Program-made: the position numbers and the translations under genes | The notes under the pieces: generated by a model | What the model was told of the DNA's origin: nothing | Database searches by the model: none | The model's input: the letters and a program-made list of their open reading frames with translations, nothing else | DNA from: Colwellia sp. 1_MG-2023 | GTDB taxonomy: Bacteria > Pseudomonadota > Gammaproteobacteria > Enterobacterales > Alteromonadaceae | DNA: 64,000 nt | Reading direction: 5' to 3' | Assembly: GCF_030546755.1 (NCBI RefSeq) | Contig: NZ_JAUOPE010000005.1 | Span: 156,411 to 220,410 of the forward strand | Shown: positions 54,217-63,940 of the stretch, one piece after another | How positions within the stretch are numbered: the first letter of the stretch is position 1 | Layout of the letters: each line of letters opens with the position of its first letter

Positions 54217-55311
54217 TTACCCTTCTTCGTTTGCACTACTTTCAAGTAAATTATATTTTTTCAAATACCCTCTTAATTGATGATAGGTTAATTCTAAAGC
54301 ATCGGCTGTTTTCTTTTGATTATATTGACAACTTTCTAAGGCTGATTTTATCAATTCAACTTCATAATCTTGAGAGAGTGACTTAAGAGATAACGGAAAT
54401 TCAAAACTTTGTTTTAAGGTTGTCGTCATTTTTTCTACAGGTTCACTAACTGTTTCAGGTGTAGTTGCAGCTGCAACTGTAGGTTGACTAACAACTCTAT
54501 CTTGCGTTTTTATCCGTTTTGATGGGCGATAAGGAGATTCAAAGGGATCAATGACTAAATCGTGAACAGGTAGATGAGGATTGTTACAGCGATAAACACT
54601 ACGTTCGACGACATTTTTTAATTCACGAATATTACCAGGCCAATCATAATCAAGCATGGCTCTTTTGGCTTTTTCGGTGAAACCACTAAATAACTCAAAT
54701 TCAAGTTCACGTGCCATGTTAATCGCAAAGCTTTCTGCGAGCACCATAATATCTTCAATCCGTTCTCTTAGTGGTGGTAAAGTGATTACGTCAAATGCAA
54801 GTCTATCGAGTAGATCTGCTCTAAATTCACCCGCATCAGCCATAGAAGGTAAATCTTCATTGGTTGCCGCTATTAAACGAGCATTTGTTTTAATAGTACG
54901 TGAACCACCAACACGTTCAAATTCGCCATATTCAACAACCCGTAATAATTTTTCTTGGATCAGGCCGGAAGTATTCGCTATTTCATCGAGAAATAACGTA
55001 CCTTTATCTGCTCGCTCAAAACGGCCTTCATGACGTTTATTCGCACCCGTAAATGCACCACTCTCATAACCAAAGAGCTCACTTTCTAGTAAGTTTTCAT
55101 TTAAAGCGGCACAATTGAGTTTTAAATAGTTTTGATCCCAACGTTTAGATAAGTAGTGTAAGCGTGCTGCTACTAGCTCTTTACCTGTACCGCGTTCACC
55201 AATAATTAATACCGGTTTACTCAGTGGAGCAATTTGAGATATTTGCTCAAGTACTTCTAAAAAATTGTTTGACTGACCAATGAGGTTATCTTGTTGACTA
55301 AAGCGAGACAT
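54217..55311 (-). CDS. pspF: PspF, sigma-54 activator of the phage-shock genes
   Basis: 364 residues. AAA+ domain without a receiver: Walker A GERGTGKE, sigma-54 contact loop GAFTGA, Walker B GTLFLDEIA, R-finger region. The C-terminal FIS helix-turn-helix (NQKKTADALELTYHQLRGYLK) binds upstream of pspA. PspA normally inhibits it. It is divergent from pspA and directly upstream of sapA, the enterobacterial arrangement. Confidence 0.96.
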   Translation of the reverse strand: MSRFSQQDNLIGQSNNFLEVLEQISQIAPLSKPVLIIGERGTGKELVAARLHYLSKRWDQNYLKLNCAALNENLLESELFGYESGAFTGANKRHEGRFERADKGTLFLDEIANTSGLIQEKLLRVVEYGEFERVGGSRTIKTNARLIAATNEDLPSMADAGEFRADLLDRLAFDVITLPPLRERIEDIMVLAESFAINMARELEFELFSGFTEKAKRAMLDYDWPGNIRELKNVVERSVYRCNNPHLPVHDLVIDPFESPYRPSKRIKTQDRVVSQPTVAAATTPETVSEPVEKMTTTLKQSFEFPLSLKSLSQDYEVELIKSALESCQYNQKKTADALELTYHQLRGYLKKYNLLESSANEEG

Positions 55312-55500
55312 TGTTGACCTAATTATTGGTTTATTTGGCTAACAAATAGTGTATTTTATTAATTGCAAGGATGAAAGCCTTTTTTAAAAATATAATAAAA
55401 TTAGTTAAAACAAGGCATTAGCTATTAAATTAAAAGTGGCTTAAATCCTGAATAGTATTTCAGCAGAGTTAAAAAATTTTATTTGAATGAGGAAGTAGTT

Positions 55501-56172
55501 ATGGGTGTTTTTTCAAGATTTACAGATATTATCAATTCTAATATCAATAGTTTATTAGATAAAGCAGAAGATCCTGCAAAAATGGTGCGCTTAATCATTC
55601 AGGAAATGGAAGATACCTTAGTTGAAGTGCGTTCATCATCGGCAAAAACCTTAGCGGATAAAAAAGAACTTTCAAGACAAGCGCAACGTTTTGAAAAAGA
55701 CGCTGAGCAATGGCAAGAAAAAGCTGAGTTAGCTTTAAGTAAAGGACGAGATGATCTTGCCCGAGCAGCGTTACTAGAAAAGAAAAAGTGTACAGAAAGT
55801 GCCGCATCTTTAGTGGATGAACTTGCTCATGTTGATGAGCACATTACAAAGTTACAAGGCGAAATCTCGCAACTTCAAGAAAAACTTGCTGATGCGAAAG
55901 CTCGTCAAAAAGCGATAATAATGCGTGAAAAAACCGCGAGCTCTCGCTTAAAAGTGAAAAAGAATATCGATAGTGAACGAGTGAATGATGCGTTAAGTCG
56001 TTTCGACAGTTACGAACGTAAAATTGACGATATCGAAGCACAAGTTGAAGCGTATGACATGGGCAGTAAATCACTTGCTGATGAAATTGCAGAACTGGAA
56101 AATGATGAAAATATTGATGATGAATTAGCACAATTAAAAGCTAAAATGAATAAAGATAAAAAATCTAAATAA
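55501..56172 (+). CDS. pspA: Phage-shock protein A
   Basis: 223 residues from ATG 55501 (GAGGAAG upstream; the ATG at 55483 is not favoured). Almost all coiled-coil: amphipathic N-helix MGVFSRFTDIINSNINSLLDKAEDPAKM, then long charged helices. An ESCRT-III-like protein that shields damaged inner membrane and restrains PspF. First gene of pspABC; a TGGC element at 55437-55440 might belong to a sigma-54 promoter but its -12 half is poor. Confidence 0.97.
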   Translation: MGVFSRFTDIINSNINSLLDKAEDPAKMVRLIIQEMEDTLVEVRSSSAKTLADKKELSRQAQRFEKDAEQWQEKAELALSKGRDDLARAALLEKKKCTESAASLVDELAHVDEHITKLQGEISQLQEKLADAKARQKAIIMREKTASSRLKVKKNIDSERVNDALSRFDSYERKIDDIEAQVEAYDMGSKSLADEIAELENDENIDDELAQLKAKMNKDKKSK

Positions 56173-56221
56173 GTCATTAACTAAATTCATCGAAGAGCTG
56201 TAATAAGTAAGGAGAAGTATC

Positions 56222-56449
56222 GTGGAAGAGATTATCGTAGCCCCAGTCATTATTTTTATGTTAGTTGTCGCACCTATATGGCTGGTGCTTCATTATCGAA
56301 GTAAGCGACAAATTAGCCAAGGGTTCAGTGAAGAAGAGTATATTCAATTATCTGAGCTTTCAGAATTAGCCGATAAAATGACTGATAGAATCAAAACATT
56401 GGAAGCTATCCTTGATGCTGAAACGCCAGATTGGAGGAACAAAGTATGA
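56222..56449 (+). CDS. pspB: Phage-shock protein B
   Basis: 75 residues from GTG with AAGGAGAAG upstream: one membrane helix (VIIFMLVVAPIWLVLHY) and a cytoplasmic coiled-coil (ELADKMTDRIKTLEAIL). It helps PspC release PspF from PspA. Its stop overlaps the pspC ATG. Confidence 0.95.
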   Translation: MEEIIVAPVIIFMLVVAPIWLVLHYRSKRQISQGFSEEEYIQLSELSELADKMTDRIKTLEAILDAETPDWRNKV

Positions 56450-56898
56450 CCATTAAAGGCCGAGGTGAGTTATATAGAAACCCAAGCCAAGGTAAAATAG
56501 CTGGTGTATGTGCCGGTTTAGCCGAATACTTTGGCTGGGAAACGTGGTTAGTTCGTATTTTAGTGGTATCAGGCGTGTTACTTGGTATGGGCTGGTTTGT
56601 TGTTATTTACATTGCTGCATGGTTTATCTTAGATAAAAAGAATAGCAAAGTAACAGCATCACCAGTAAAAGATAAAATTAAACAAGCTGTTACTAATGCG
56701 ACATCTGCGTCGGAAAAGGATTTTGCATCAGAATCTATTAAAGTGAAATCACGTATTTGGCAAGCAGGTGAGCCACCAAAACAAGCGTTTCATGATATTA
56801 GAAGGAAATTTAACACGTTGGAACGAGAGCTTCGACAAATAGAACGTTATGTGACTTCTCCCGAATTCACCGTTTCTAGAGAAATAAATAACTTGTAA
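56446..56898 (+). CDS. pspC: Phage-shock protein C
   Basis: 150 residues from ATG 56446 (GGAGG upstream, ATGA overlap with pspB). PspC domain GKIAGVCAGLAEYFGWETWL followed by a hydrophobic helix (VSGVLLGMGWFVVIYIAAWF) and a longer cytoplasmic tail than in E. coli. Membrane stress sensor. A terminator follows. Confidence 0.95.
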   Translation: MTIKGRGELYRNPSQGKIAGVCAGLAEYFGWETWLVRILVVSGVLLGMGWFVVIYIAAWFILDKKNSKVTASPVKDKIKQAVTNATSASEKDFASESIKVKSRIWQAGEPPKQAFHDIRRKFNTLERELRQIERYVTSPEFTVSREINNL

Positions 56899-56924
56899 AC
56901 ACACCGTGTAATTACACATCAATT

Positions 56925-56947
56925 AAGCGGCTTTAGCCGCTTTTTTA
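56925..56947 (+). terminator. Terminator after pspC
   Basis: AAGCGGC-TTTA-GCCGCTT stem followed by T-run. Confidence 0.92.
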
Positions 56948-57040
56948 TTGTATATAGATCAAAGATTTATTTCTTAATTATTTCGCTTCGAAACACTGTG
57001 AAATCAATCAATAAGTCGTTATTATATTTGTAATAGCTTA

Positions 57041-57264
57041 GGGGCTGTTGATCTTTCGCGGTTAAATTTTAGCCGAATCCTTCGGACAGCGTTTGTTGGT
57101 CTTTTTTACGGCGTTGCCCCACAAGGATGTGGGGTAAGGTGACTTTGCAGGAGCATAAAGTCTTTATCGCCTTTTTATGTGGAAAAACCCTATTACAAAG
57201 GCTCTGCCTTGTATAAATACTCAACAAAATGCTGTAAAAACAATCTCGAAAGATCAACAACCCC
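57041..57264. mobile_element. MITE-like element, 224 bp, with 18-bp terminal inverted repeats
   Basis: Left end GGGGCTGTTGATCTTTCG (57041-57058) and right end CGAAAGATCAACAACCCC (57247-57264) are inverted with one mismatch. TA flanks both sides (57039-57040, 57265-57266), a target duplication typical of IS630/mariner-type transposition. No transposase is encoded; the interior has an internal stem (CCCCACA/TGTGGGG). It sits between pspC and ycjX, in the leader of ycjX. Confidence 0.82.
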
Positions 57265-57333
57265 TAATCTCAACGAAATCAATAATAACGCTGATTTAAT
57301 AATAATTCTAAACATAGGTGAGCATGATCTTTT

Positions 57334-58764
57334 ATGGCATTTATTAATAATGAAACACTCAATGTTTTTAAACAAAAAGCCAATCAACTGGTCAATCGTA
57401 CTTTTGATAAACATATTAATCTTGCGGTTACGGGATTAAGTCGAAGTGGTAAAACGGCCTTTATTACGTCATTTGTTAATCAATTAGTGAATGAAAATAG
57501 CCAATCAAAGTTAGATTTTTTTAATGTTATCCATCAAGGGCGTTTTATCGCCGCGAAAAGAGTGCCGCAAAAATCGTTACATGTTACACGATTTGCCTAT
57601 GAAAAATCATTGTCTGCTTTTACTCAAGCGCCTCCTACTTGGCCTGAACCAACTCATGGCATCAGCGAATTAAGACTTGCAATTCGTTATCAACCAGAAG
57701 ATTCACTATTAAAATACGCCACAGACTCTGTGACGTTATATGTTGATATTACCGATTACCCTGGAGAGTGGTTATTAGATTTACCTTTGTTAAACCAGAC
57801 GTTTGAAGAATGGAGTGATGCTACTCATTTATTATTAACGGAAACCGTTAGACGTGATAAAGCACAACCTTTTATAGATAAAATACAACAATTAGATCCT
57901 TTTGAAGCTGTCGATGAAGATAAGCTTGCTGAATTATCTGCAGAATACACAGAGTTATTACTTCATTTTCGTCATCAACTTGGTTTATCTGTCATTCAAC
58001 CTGGACGCTTTATTTTACCGGGCGATCTTGAAAATGCGCCGATATTGCAGTTTTTCCCTTATACGAACTTTAAAAATATCGATATAAATCAATACCAAAA
58101 TGCAGATGACAGCTCTTTAATTGGTATGCTTAGAGCTCGATATCTTGAATATAAAGAAAGAGTCGTAAAAACATTCTATAAAGAACATTTTGTTAATTTT
58201 GATCGACAAATTATTTTAGCGGATTGCCTAACATCATTAAATTCAGGGCCAGAAAGCTTTAAAGATTTGCAACATGCGTTGAACTTAATTATGGAAAGTT
58301 TTAACTATGGGAAATCTGGCATATTTACCCGATTATTTTCGCCAAAAATAGATAAACTGTTATTTGCTGCAACCAAAGCAGATCATGTTACTCCTGAGCA
58401 GCACGAGCACTTAACGGCCTTACTTAACCAATTAGTGCATCAATCACAACATCAACTGAGTTTTGATGAAATACCAATGGCAACGTTAGCAATTGCCTCT
58501 GTAAAATCGACAAAGTCAGGATTCGGAGAACATCAAGGTGAAAAAATACCTGTGATTCAAGGACGAAAAGTTGGGGATGACAAGCTAATGACGCTTTTTC
58601 CTGGAACCGTACCTAATAAAATTCCACCTCAAGAATTTTGGCAAAATAAACCCTTTAATTATATATCGTTTGCTCCATTAGAAGTGGTGGCTGAAAATCA
58701 AGCATTACCGCATTTACGTATGGATCAAGTGTTGGAATTTTTGCTCGGAGATAAAATAAAATGA
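57334..58764 (+). CDS. ycjX: YcjX family predicted GTPase
   Basis: 476 residues with P-loop GLSRSGKT (34-41), DITDYPGEWLLDLPLL (switch-like) and FAATKADHVTPEQH (specificity-like TKAD). YcjX belongs to the wider Psp regulon in enterobacteria; function is not established. It overlaps ycjF by 4 bases. Confidence 0.93.
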   Translation: MAFINNETLNVFKQKANQLVNRTFDKHINLAVTGLSRSGKTAFITSFVNQLVNENSQSKLDFFNVIHQGRFIAAKRVPQKSLHVTRFAYEKSLSAFTQAPPTWPEPTHGISELRLAIRYQPEDSLLKYATDSVTLYVDITDYPGEWLLDLPLLNQTFEEWSDATHLLLTETVRRDKAQPFIDKIQQLDPFEAVDEDKLAELSAEYTELLLHFRHQLGLSVIQPGRFILPGDLENAPILQFFPYTNFKNIDINQYQNADDSSLIGMLRARYLEYKERVVKTFYKEHFVNFDRQIILADCLTSLNSGPESFKDLQHALNLIMESFNYGKSGIFTRLFSPKIDKLLFAATKADHVTPEQHEHLTALLNQLVHQSQHQLSFDEIPMATLAIASVKSTKSGFGEHQGEKIPVIQGRKVGDDKLMTLFPGTVPNKIPPQEFWQNKPFNYISFAPLEVVAENQALPHLRMDQVLEFLLGDKIK

Positions 58765-59783
58765 ATGAAGAAAAAGAAAAATATCAACAGCAAATATTAT
58801 TTGATGAAACAAAAACAGAGGAAGATAAAAAGAATTTACCTTATCCAAGTCAACAAGTTATCTTGGAATCTGATGAAATAGAAATTGTTGAGTCGCATGA
58901 AGCTTTAGCAGACGAAGTTATTGAAAAATCTAAACCTAGGTGGCTATGGCGAATAGCATTTTTCATCTTAATGATTTTAGTGGTTTTTGAAGCCGTTGAA
59001 TTTTTTATGCTAGGTTTTTCACAAGAACCATTTATTGCAAGCTTATACGCGGCGCTTTTAACGATTATCTCATTAATTACTGGTGGGACAGTCATTAAAG
59101 AATATCGAGGTTTACGTCAATTTAAACGTCGAGAAAAATTGCAAAAATCAGTTAAAGAAAGTTTATTAAGTGATGAGCATCAAAATGGTCAACAATTGTG
59201 TCAAAAAATATCAGAAAATTTACCTTGTGACCTCCTTGTGCAGCAAGAACAACAGTGGCAAGAAAATATTGATGCTGATTTGACTGATGCAGAACAGTTA
59301 CGTTTATATTCAAGACAAGTGTTAAGTTCTGTTGATAAAAAAGCATTAGATAAAACTTGTAAGTATTCAACCGAGTCAGTGGTTTTAGTGGCATTAAGTC
59401 CTATTGCTATTGTCGATATGTTACTGATGCTTTGGCGAAATTTAAAAATGATTGATGAAATTGCTAATTTATATGGTTTAAAACTTTCGTATTGGTCACG
59501 TATTAAGTTACTCAAACAGGTTTTTATTAATATGGTGTATGCTGGGGCAACCGAGCTTATTGCCGATGTTGGTACGGATCTCATTGGTGCTGATTTATTA
59601 GGCAAACTTTCTGCAAGACTTGCACAAGGTTTAGGTGCGGGTATGTTAACAGCAAGACTTGGACTGAAAACAATGCATTTATGTCGTCCTATTCCTTTTG
59701 AAGAGGATGCTCCAAAACTCAAAGATGTTCGAAAGCAATTAATCAGTCAAATTAAATCGTTGACCAAAAAAGATAATAAGTAA
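58761..59783 (+). CDS. ycjF: YcjF family membrane protein (DUF697)
   Basis: 340 residues: acidic N-terminal tail, two membrane helices (about 70-115: RIAFFILMILVVFEAVEFFM and FIASLYAALLTIISLITGG), then a DUF697 domain (VALSPIAIVDMLLMLWRNLKM ... GLKTMHLCRPIPF). Partner of YcjX in the same transcript; function unknown. Confidence 0.92.
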   Translation: MNEEKEKYQQQILFDETKTEEDKKNLPYPSQQVILESDEIEIVESHEALADEVIEKSKPRWLWRIAFFILMILVVFEAVEFFMLGFSQEPFIASLYAALLTIISLITGGTVIKEYRGLRQFKRREKLQKSVKESLLSDEHQNGQQLCQKISENLPCDLLVQQEQQWQENIDADLTDAEQLRLYSRQVLSSVDKKALDKTCKYSTESVVLVALSPIAIVDMLLMLWRNLKMIDEIANLYGLKLSYWSRIKLLKQVFINMVYAGATELIADVGTDLIGADLLGKLSARLAQGLGAGMLTARLGLKTMHLCRPIPFEEDAPKLKDVRKQLISQIKSLTKKDNK

Positions 59784-59865
59784 GGATTTTACCTGTGTAA
59801 TTACTTGCAAAGTAAGTGAGTGATAAATTGTTAACAGCATGAAAAATAAGCTGAAATAATTTAAA

Positions 59866-59883
59866 TGTAAAAACGAATGTAAC
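59866..59883. promoter_or_regulatory. Possible weak TyrR box before phhA
   Basis: TGTAAA-N6-TGTAAC: the left half fits the TyrR consensus but the right half is poor. It is about 170 bases before phhA. Weak boxes are normally bound only next to strong ones, which I do not see here. Confidence 0.25.
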
Positions 59884-60050
59884 AGAAACAATACAAAAAA
59901 TCATATCGTATAAAAAACAGCCGAATTATGTTTGGTGATTTTTCTTATGACTCTAGCTTATGATGATCTTAAGCAAAATAGCTCAACAGCTAAATAATAA
60001 GATGACTTAAAAACTGTTGAGTTAATTTAAATTTATTTAAGGTTTGAATC

Positions 60051-60872
60051 ATGGCAAAGGCGACACAATACGTCTCTAGAGTACCAGACGAACAAGGTAT
60101 CATTCATTGGTCTGAAGAAGAAAATAACGTTTGGCAAGAATTAATACAAAGACAACTTTCCTGTATTAAGGGTACTGCGTGTGATGAGTATCTTGAGGGG
60201 TTAGAAAAATTAAAATTACCTACTGATCGCATTCCGCAATTGGAAGAAGTAAGTCGTGTTTTAAAAGAGTCGACTGGTTGGGTATGTGAGCCTGTTCCAG
60301 CATTGATAGGTTTTGGTCAGTTTTTTAAATTATTATCAGAAAAAAAATTCCCAGTAGCAACGTTCATTCGTTCTCGTGAAGAATTCGATTACTTACAAGA
60401 ACCTGATATTTTTCATGAAATATTTGGCCATTGTCCATTGTTAACGAACCCATCGTTTGCCAATTATACAGAAGCTTACGGTAAAATGGGCTTAAATGCC
60501 TCAAAAGAACAACGGGTTTTCTTGGCAAGATTATACTGGTTTACCGTTGAATTTGGTTTGTTAGATACTCCTGATGGCTTAAGAGTCTATGGTGGCGGAA
60601 TTATCTCTTCGCCAAGTGAAACTAAATATGCGCTTCATGATGAAAACGTTGAAAGAAAGACATTATGTGCTGATAATATTCTTGATGTGTTAAGAACGCC
60701 TTATCGAATAGATATTATGCAGCCCGTTTATTATATGCTGAATAAAGTAAGTGATTTAGACGACATTAGAAAATACGAAGTGGAAGATATCATGGCGTTA
60801 ATTGAACAGGCTAAGTCGTTAGGTTTGTTTGAAGCCAAGTTTTCACCTAAAGCATCAAAAATAGCAAGTTAA
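60051..60872 (+). CDS. phhA: Phenylalanine 4-monooxygenase
   Basis: 273-residue iron enzyme converting phenylalanine to tyrosine with tetrahydropterin. Iron ligands H122 and H127 in FHEIFGHCP and E167 in WFTVEFGLL; also YLQEPDIF and RVYGGGIISS. Monomeric bacterial form without the regulatory ACT domain. phhB follows 9 bases later. Confidence 0.97.
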   Translation: MAKATQYVSRVPDEQGIIHWSEEENNVWQELIQRQLSCIKGTACDEYLEGLEKLKLPTDRIPQLEEVSRVLKESTGWVCEPVPALIGFGQFFKLLSEKKFPVATFIRSREEFDYLQEPDIFHEIFGHCPLLTNPSFANYTEAYGKMGLNASKEQRVFLARLYWFTVEFGLLDTPDGLRVYGGGIISSPSETKYALHDENVERKTLCADNILDVLRTPYRIDIMQPVYYMLNKVSDLDDIRKYEVEDIMALIEQAKSLGLFEAKFSPKASKIAS

Positions 60873-60881
60873 GGAATAATA

Positions 60882-61220
60882 ATGAGTTCTCAATTATCTG
60901 CACAACAGTGTGAAGCATGTCATGTTGACGCTCCTAAAGTAAGTGATGAAGAATTAAGTGAATTAATGTCGCAATTGCCTGATTGGGTTCCTGAAGTTCG
61001 CGATGGTATTATGATGCTTGAACGCGTTTATAAGTTTAAAAACTATAAACAAGCATGGGCATTTGCCAATAAAGTTGCAGAACTAGCTGAGGAAGAGTTT
61101 CATCATCCCGCGACATTGTTAGAGTGGGGGAAAGTTACTGTTACGTGGTGGACCCATGCTATAAAAGGGCTACATAAGAATGATTTTATCTGCGCTGCCA
61201 AAACAGATAAATTATTGTAA
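60882..61220 (+). CDS. phhB: 4a-hydroxytetrahydrobiopterin dehydratase
   Basis: 112-residue pterin-4a-carbinolamine dehydratase recycling the PhhA cofactor. Motif [22 protein letters not shown] with the active-site histidines. Cotranscribed with phhA; the terminator follows. Confidence 0.96.
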   Translation: MSSQLSAQQCEACHVDAPKVSDEELSELMSQLPDWVPEVRDGIMMLERVYKFKNYKQAWAFANKVAELAEEEFHHPATLLEWGKVTVTWWTHAIKGLHKNDFICAAKTDKLL

Positions 61221-61247
61221 TATTTAGTTACAACTAATCAGAAAAAT

Positions 61248-61280
61248 AAAAAGCCTCTGTAAATCAGGGGCTTTTTTTTA
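61248..61280 (+). terminator. Terminator after phhB
   Basis: AAAAAGCCTCTG and CAGGGGCTTTTT stem (one G-T pair), 5-nt loop, followed by T. Confidence 0.9.
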
Positions 61281-61281
61281 T

Positions 61282-61299
61282 TGTAAAAATTAGTTTACA
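61282..61299. promoter_or_regulatory. TyrR box before tyrR
   Basis: TGTAAA-AATTAG-TTTACA is an exact match to the strong TyrR consensus TGTAAA-N6-TTTACA. It lies 36 bases before the tyrR start and just after the phhB terminator, implying autoregulation. Confidence 0.85.
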
Positions 61300-61334
61300 A
61301 TAAACCGTTAATCAAAATTTTTGAGGATAATTAA

Positions 61335-62885
61335 ATGCGTTTGGAAATTGGCTGTCAAGACCGTGTCGGTATTGCCCAAGATGTGTTAACTATATTTGTT
61401 GAGCGCCAGATAGATTTACGTGGCATCGAATTAAAGCAGCCAGGTAAAATTTATATTAATATTCCTGATTTAGAATTCTCAGAATTACAAACTTTTATGC
61501 CGCAGTTGAGGTTAATAGAAGGAGTGCTTGATGTTAAAACTACTCCATATATGCCTTCTGAGCGAGAAAAAAACGAGCTTTCAACACTAATCAAAACTTT
61601 CCCTGATCCTTTCATCTCTATTGATGCGAAAGGACATGTGCGCATAGTAAATAATATTACTGCGTCACTCGTTAATTGTAGTGAAAGTGACATAGTTGGT
61701 GAAAATATTAATCAATGGGTTAAAGGGTTTAATTTTAACCGCTGGTTAGACAGTGACGAAGTATTTGCGCAAACACGTCGGTTAAAGTTTATCGACGATG
61801 ATTATGTTGCCGATATCATTCCAATACATGTCACCGATAATATTGGTGAACCTGTGCTTGCAGGCGCGGTTTTGATACTTAAATCTGAAGCCCGTTTAGG
61901 CCAACAAATAAATGCCTTTAAACAAGCAAATGAAAATAGTTTTGCTGGTATTCAAGCAACCAGTGGCAGTATGCGTAAAGTGATTCGCGAAGCAAAACGT
62001 ATGTCGTTACTTGATTCTTCTATGCTGATTGTTGGTGAAACAGGTACGGGAAAAGAATTATTAGCCCATGCTTGTCATGCTGCTAGTGATAGAACTGAAA
62101 AACCATTTATGACATTAAATTGCGCCTCGTTACCAGATGAAGTGGCTGAAACGGAATTATTCGGTATAGGTTCACCTAATTCTAAAAATAGTAAAAAAGG
62201 TTTGTTTGAATTAGCCGATGGCGGCACTATTTTCTTAGACGAAGTAGGGGAGATGTCACCAAAGCTACAGATAAAGCTTTTACGGGTGATACAAAATGGT
62301 ATTTTTCGACGTGTTGACGATGAAAATGAAATTACGGTTAATGTGCGAATTATCAGCTCAACTAACCATGATTTATTAACAATGGTGTCACAAGGTGAAT
62401 TTAGAGAAGATTTATATTATCGTTTAAATGTTTTGGGGCTTAATATTCCATCATTACGAGAACGTCGCTCTGATATTATTCCTCTTGCTGAGTTTTTTAT
62501 CGCTAAATTTTCTCAACGGATAGGTAAATCGAATATTACTATATCGGATGATTGTCGAGATTTTATTGAACATTACCCATGGCCGGGCAATGTTAGGCAA
62601 TTAGAAAATGTGTTAATTCGTGCAGTGTCACTAATGGAAGGCAATGTTATTATGACCAATCATTTGCAGTTACCTGCGTATACGCGTGAACATGGTTATT
62701 TAGAGCAAGAGTTTGAAGGTACTCTTGATGCCGCTGTTAAAGGCTTTGAAGCTGATCTATTAAGAAAACTATACCCTGCGTACCCAAGTACACGTCAGTT
62801 AGCCAAAAAACTGGGGTTAAGTCATACTGCTATAGCCAATAAGCTTCGTGAATATGATATTAATAAAAAAACGGTAAAAATATAA
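61335..62885 (+). CDS. tyrR: Aromatic amino acid regulator TyrR/PhhR
   Basis: 516 residues: N-terminal ACT domain (1-75, MRLEIGCQDRVGIAQDVLTI), PAS domain (about 80-190), AAA+ domain with Walker A GETGTGKE and Walker B GTIFLDEVG, and C-terminal FIS-like helix-turn-helix (STRQLAKKLGLSHTAIANKL). The sigma-54 contact loop GAFTGA is absent (ETELFGIGSPNSKNSKKGLF), so it acts on sigma-70 promoters like E. coli TyrR rather than as a classical sigma-54 activator. Confidence 0.95.
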   Translation: MRLEIGCQDRVGIAQDVLTIFVERQIDLRGIELKQPGKIYINIPDLEFSELQTFMPQLRLIEGVLDVKTTPYMPSEREKNELSTLIKTFPDPFISIDAKGHVRIVNNITASLVNCSESDIVGENINQWVKGFNFNRWLDSDEVFAQTRRLKFIDDDYVADIIPIHVTDNIGEPVLAGAVLILKSEARLGQQINAFKQANENSFAGIQATSGSMRKVIREAKRMSLLDSSMLIVGETGTGKELLAHACHAASDRTEKPFMTLNCASLPDEVAETELFGIGSPNSKNSKKGLFELADGGTIFLDEVGEMSPKLQIKLLRVIQNGIFRRVDDENEITVNVRIISSTNHDLLTMVSQGEFREDLYYRLNVLGLNIPSLRERRSDIIPLAEFFIAKFSQRIGKSNITISDDCRDFIEHYPWPGNVRQLENVLIRAVSLMEGNVIMTNHLQLPAYTREHGYLEQEFEGTLDAAVKGFEADLLRKLYPAYPSTRQLAKKLGLSHTAIANKLREYDINKKTVKI

Positions 62886-63064
62886 CTACGGCCGTGTCGT
62901 CATAGGGTTAAATTGCATTTTTTATTCCGTCGCAAGTTGTTTAATTACACTTGAATGTAAAGAATGCCTAACAATTTCAACTAAGATAATTAGTCATGGG
63001 AGATTGGTCTGCTTTTTTTCATGACTTACCATAGTGCAATACATTATTTTTACAGAGTACGGTT

Positions 63065-63703
63065 ATGAAACTATATGGTTATTGGCGATCTTCTGCTGCT
63101 TATCGGGTTCGCATTGCGTTAAATTTAAAAAATATTGAAGTAGAATCTATCCCCGTTCATTTAGTAAAAAATGGTGGAGAACAACATTCTCTAGAATATG
63201 AGAATTTGAATCCTACACATCTTGTGCCGACACTTGTTGATGGTGACCTCGTGTTAAATCAATCCTTAGCTATTATTGAATATTTAGATAATAAGTTTCC
63301 GGTCACACCGTTATATCCAAATAACTACGCAGAGAAGGCTATCGTTCAAGGACTCACATTAGATATCGCTTGCGAGATCCATCCGGTGAATAACTTAAGA
63401 GTCCAGCAATATCTAGTCAATGAATTGAATTGTGATGAACCAGCAAAATTGCAATGGAGCCATTATTGGATGGGAAAAGGTTTTACCGCATTAGAGAAAA
63501 AGCTAGCAAAAACAGCAGGGTTATATTGTTTTGGAGATATAGTTACTATGGCTGATCTGTGTTTAGTTCCTCAAGTGTATAACGCTAATCGTTTTAAACT
63601 TGATATGACTTCATTTCCTCTTATTAATAGCATAGTTGAACGTTGTAACCAGCTTCCCGCTTTTATAAAATCATTACCCGAAAATCAGGCTGATGCTTTA
63701 TAA
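63065..63703 (+). CDS. maiA: Maleylacetoacetate isomerase (zeta-class GST)
   Basis: 212 residues: thioredoxin-like N domain with the glutathione motif SSAAYRVRIALNLK (9-22), NPTHLVPTLVDGD and QSLAIIEYLD, then the helical C domain (MADLCLVPQVYNANRF). Isomerises maleylacetoacetate to fumarylacetoacetate in tyrosine breakdown, continuing the pathway begun by PhhA. Fumarylacetoacetase and the upstream dioxygenases are not in the window. Confidence 0.95.
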   Translation: MKLYGYWRSSAAYRVRIALNLKNIEVESIPVHLVKNGGEQHSLEYENLNPTHLVPTLVDGDLVLNQSLAIIEYLDNKFPVTPLYPNNYAEKAIVQGLTLDIACEIHPVNNLRVQQYLVNELNCDEPAKLQWSHYWMGKGFTALEKKLAKTAGLYCFGDIVTMADLCLVPQVYNANRFKLDMTSFPLINSIVERCNQLPAFIKSLPENQADAL

Positions 63704-63940
63704 GTTTGTATGATGTTAGTATTGATGCAAGTGGTTTAATTTTTATCACTGATAAATTAGCCAAACAGTAGATTTAATATTGTTACATTTAAGTCAGGTT
63801 TTATTGGCTTTATTTGATAAATGTACTTGCATCGTTTCATAAAAAGCGTTGCAATAGTCTCTTCACCTCAACAAAGTTTTATTATTGGTAAATCCATAGG
63901 GTGATGCTTTCGTTTTAAAGTAACTTACATTAAGGTCATT

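Noticed and set aside
54207-54245. Longer SapA start overlapping pspF
   Set aside because: GTG 54206 has a good ribosome-binding site and opens directly on a lipoprotein signal.
55436-55456. Sigma-54 promoter before pspA
   Set aside because: TGGC is present, but the -12 GC element at the correct spacing is not; PspF implies a sigma-54 promoter, yet I cannot place it with confidence.
57179-57439. Plus- and minus-strand frames in and beside the MITE
   Set aside because: They run across the element end and into ycjX in another frame and resemble no protein; the interior shows no transposase motif.
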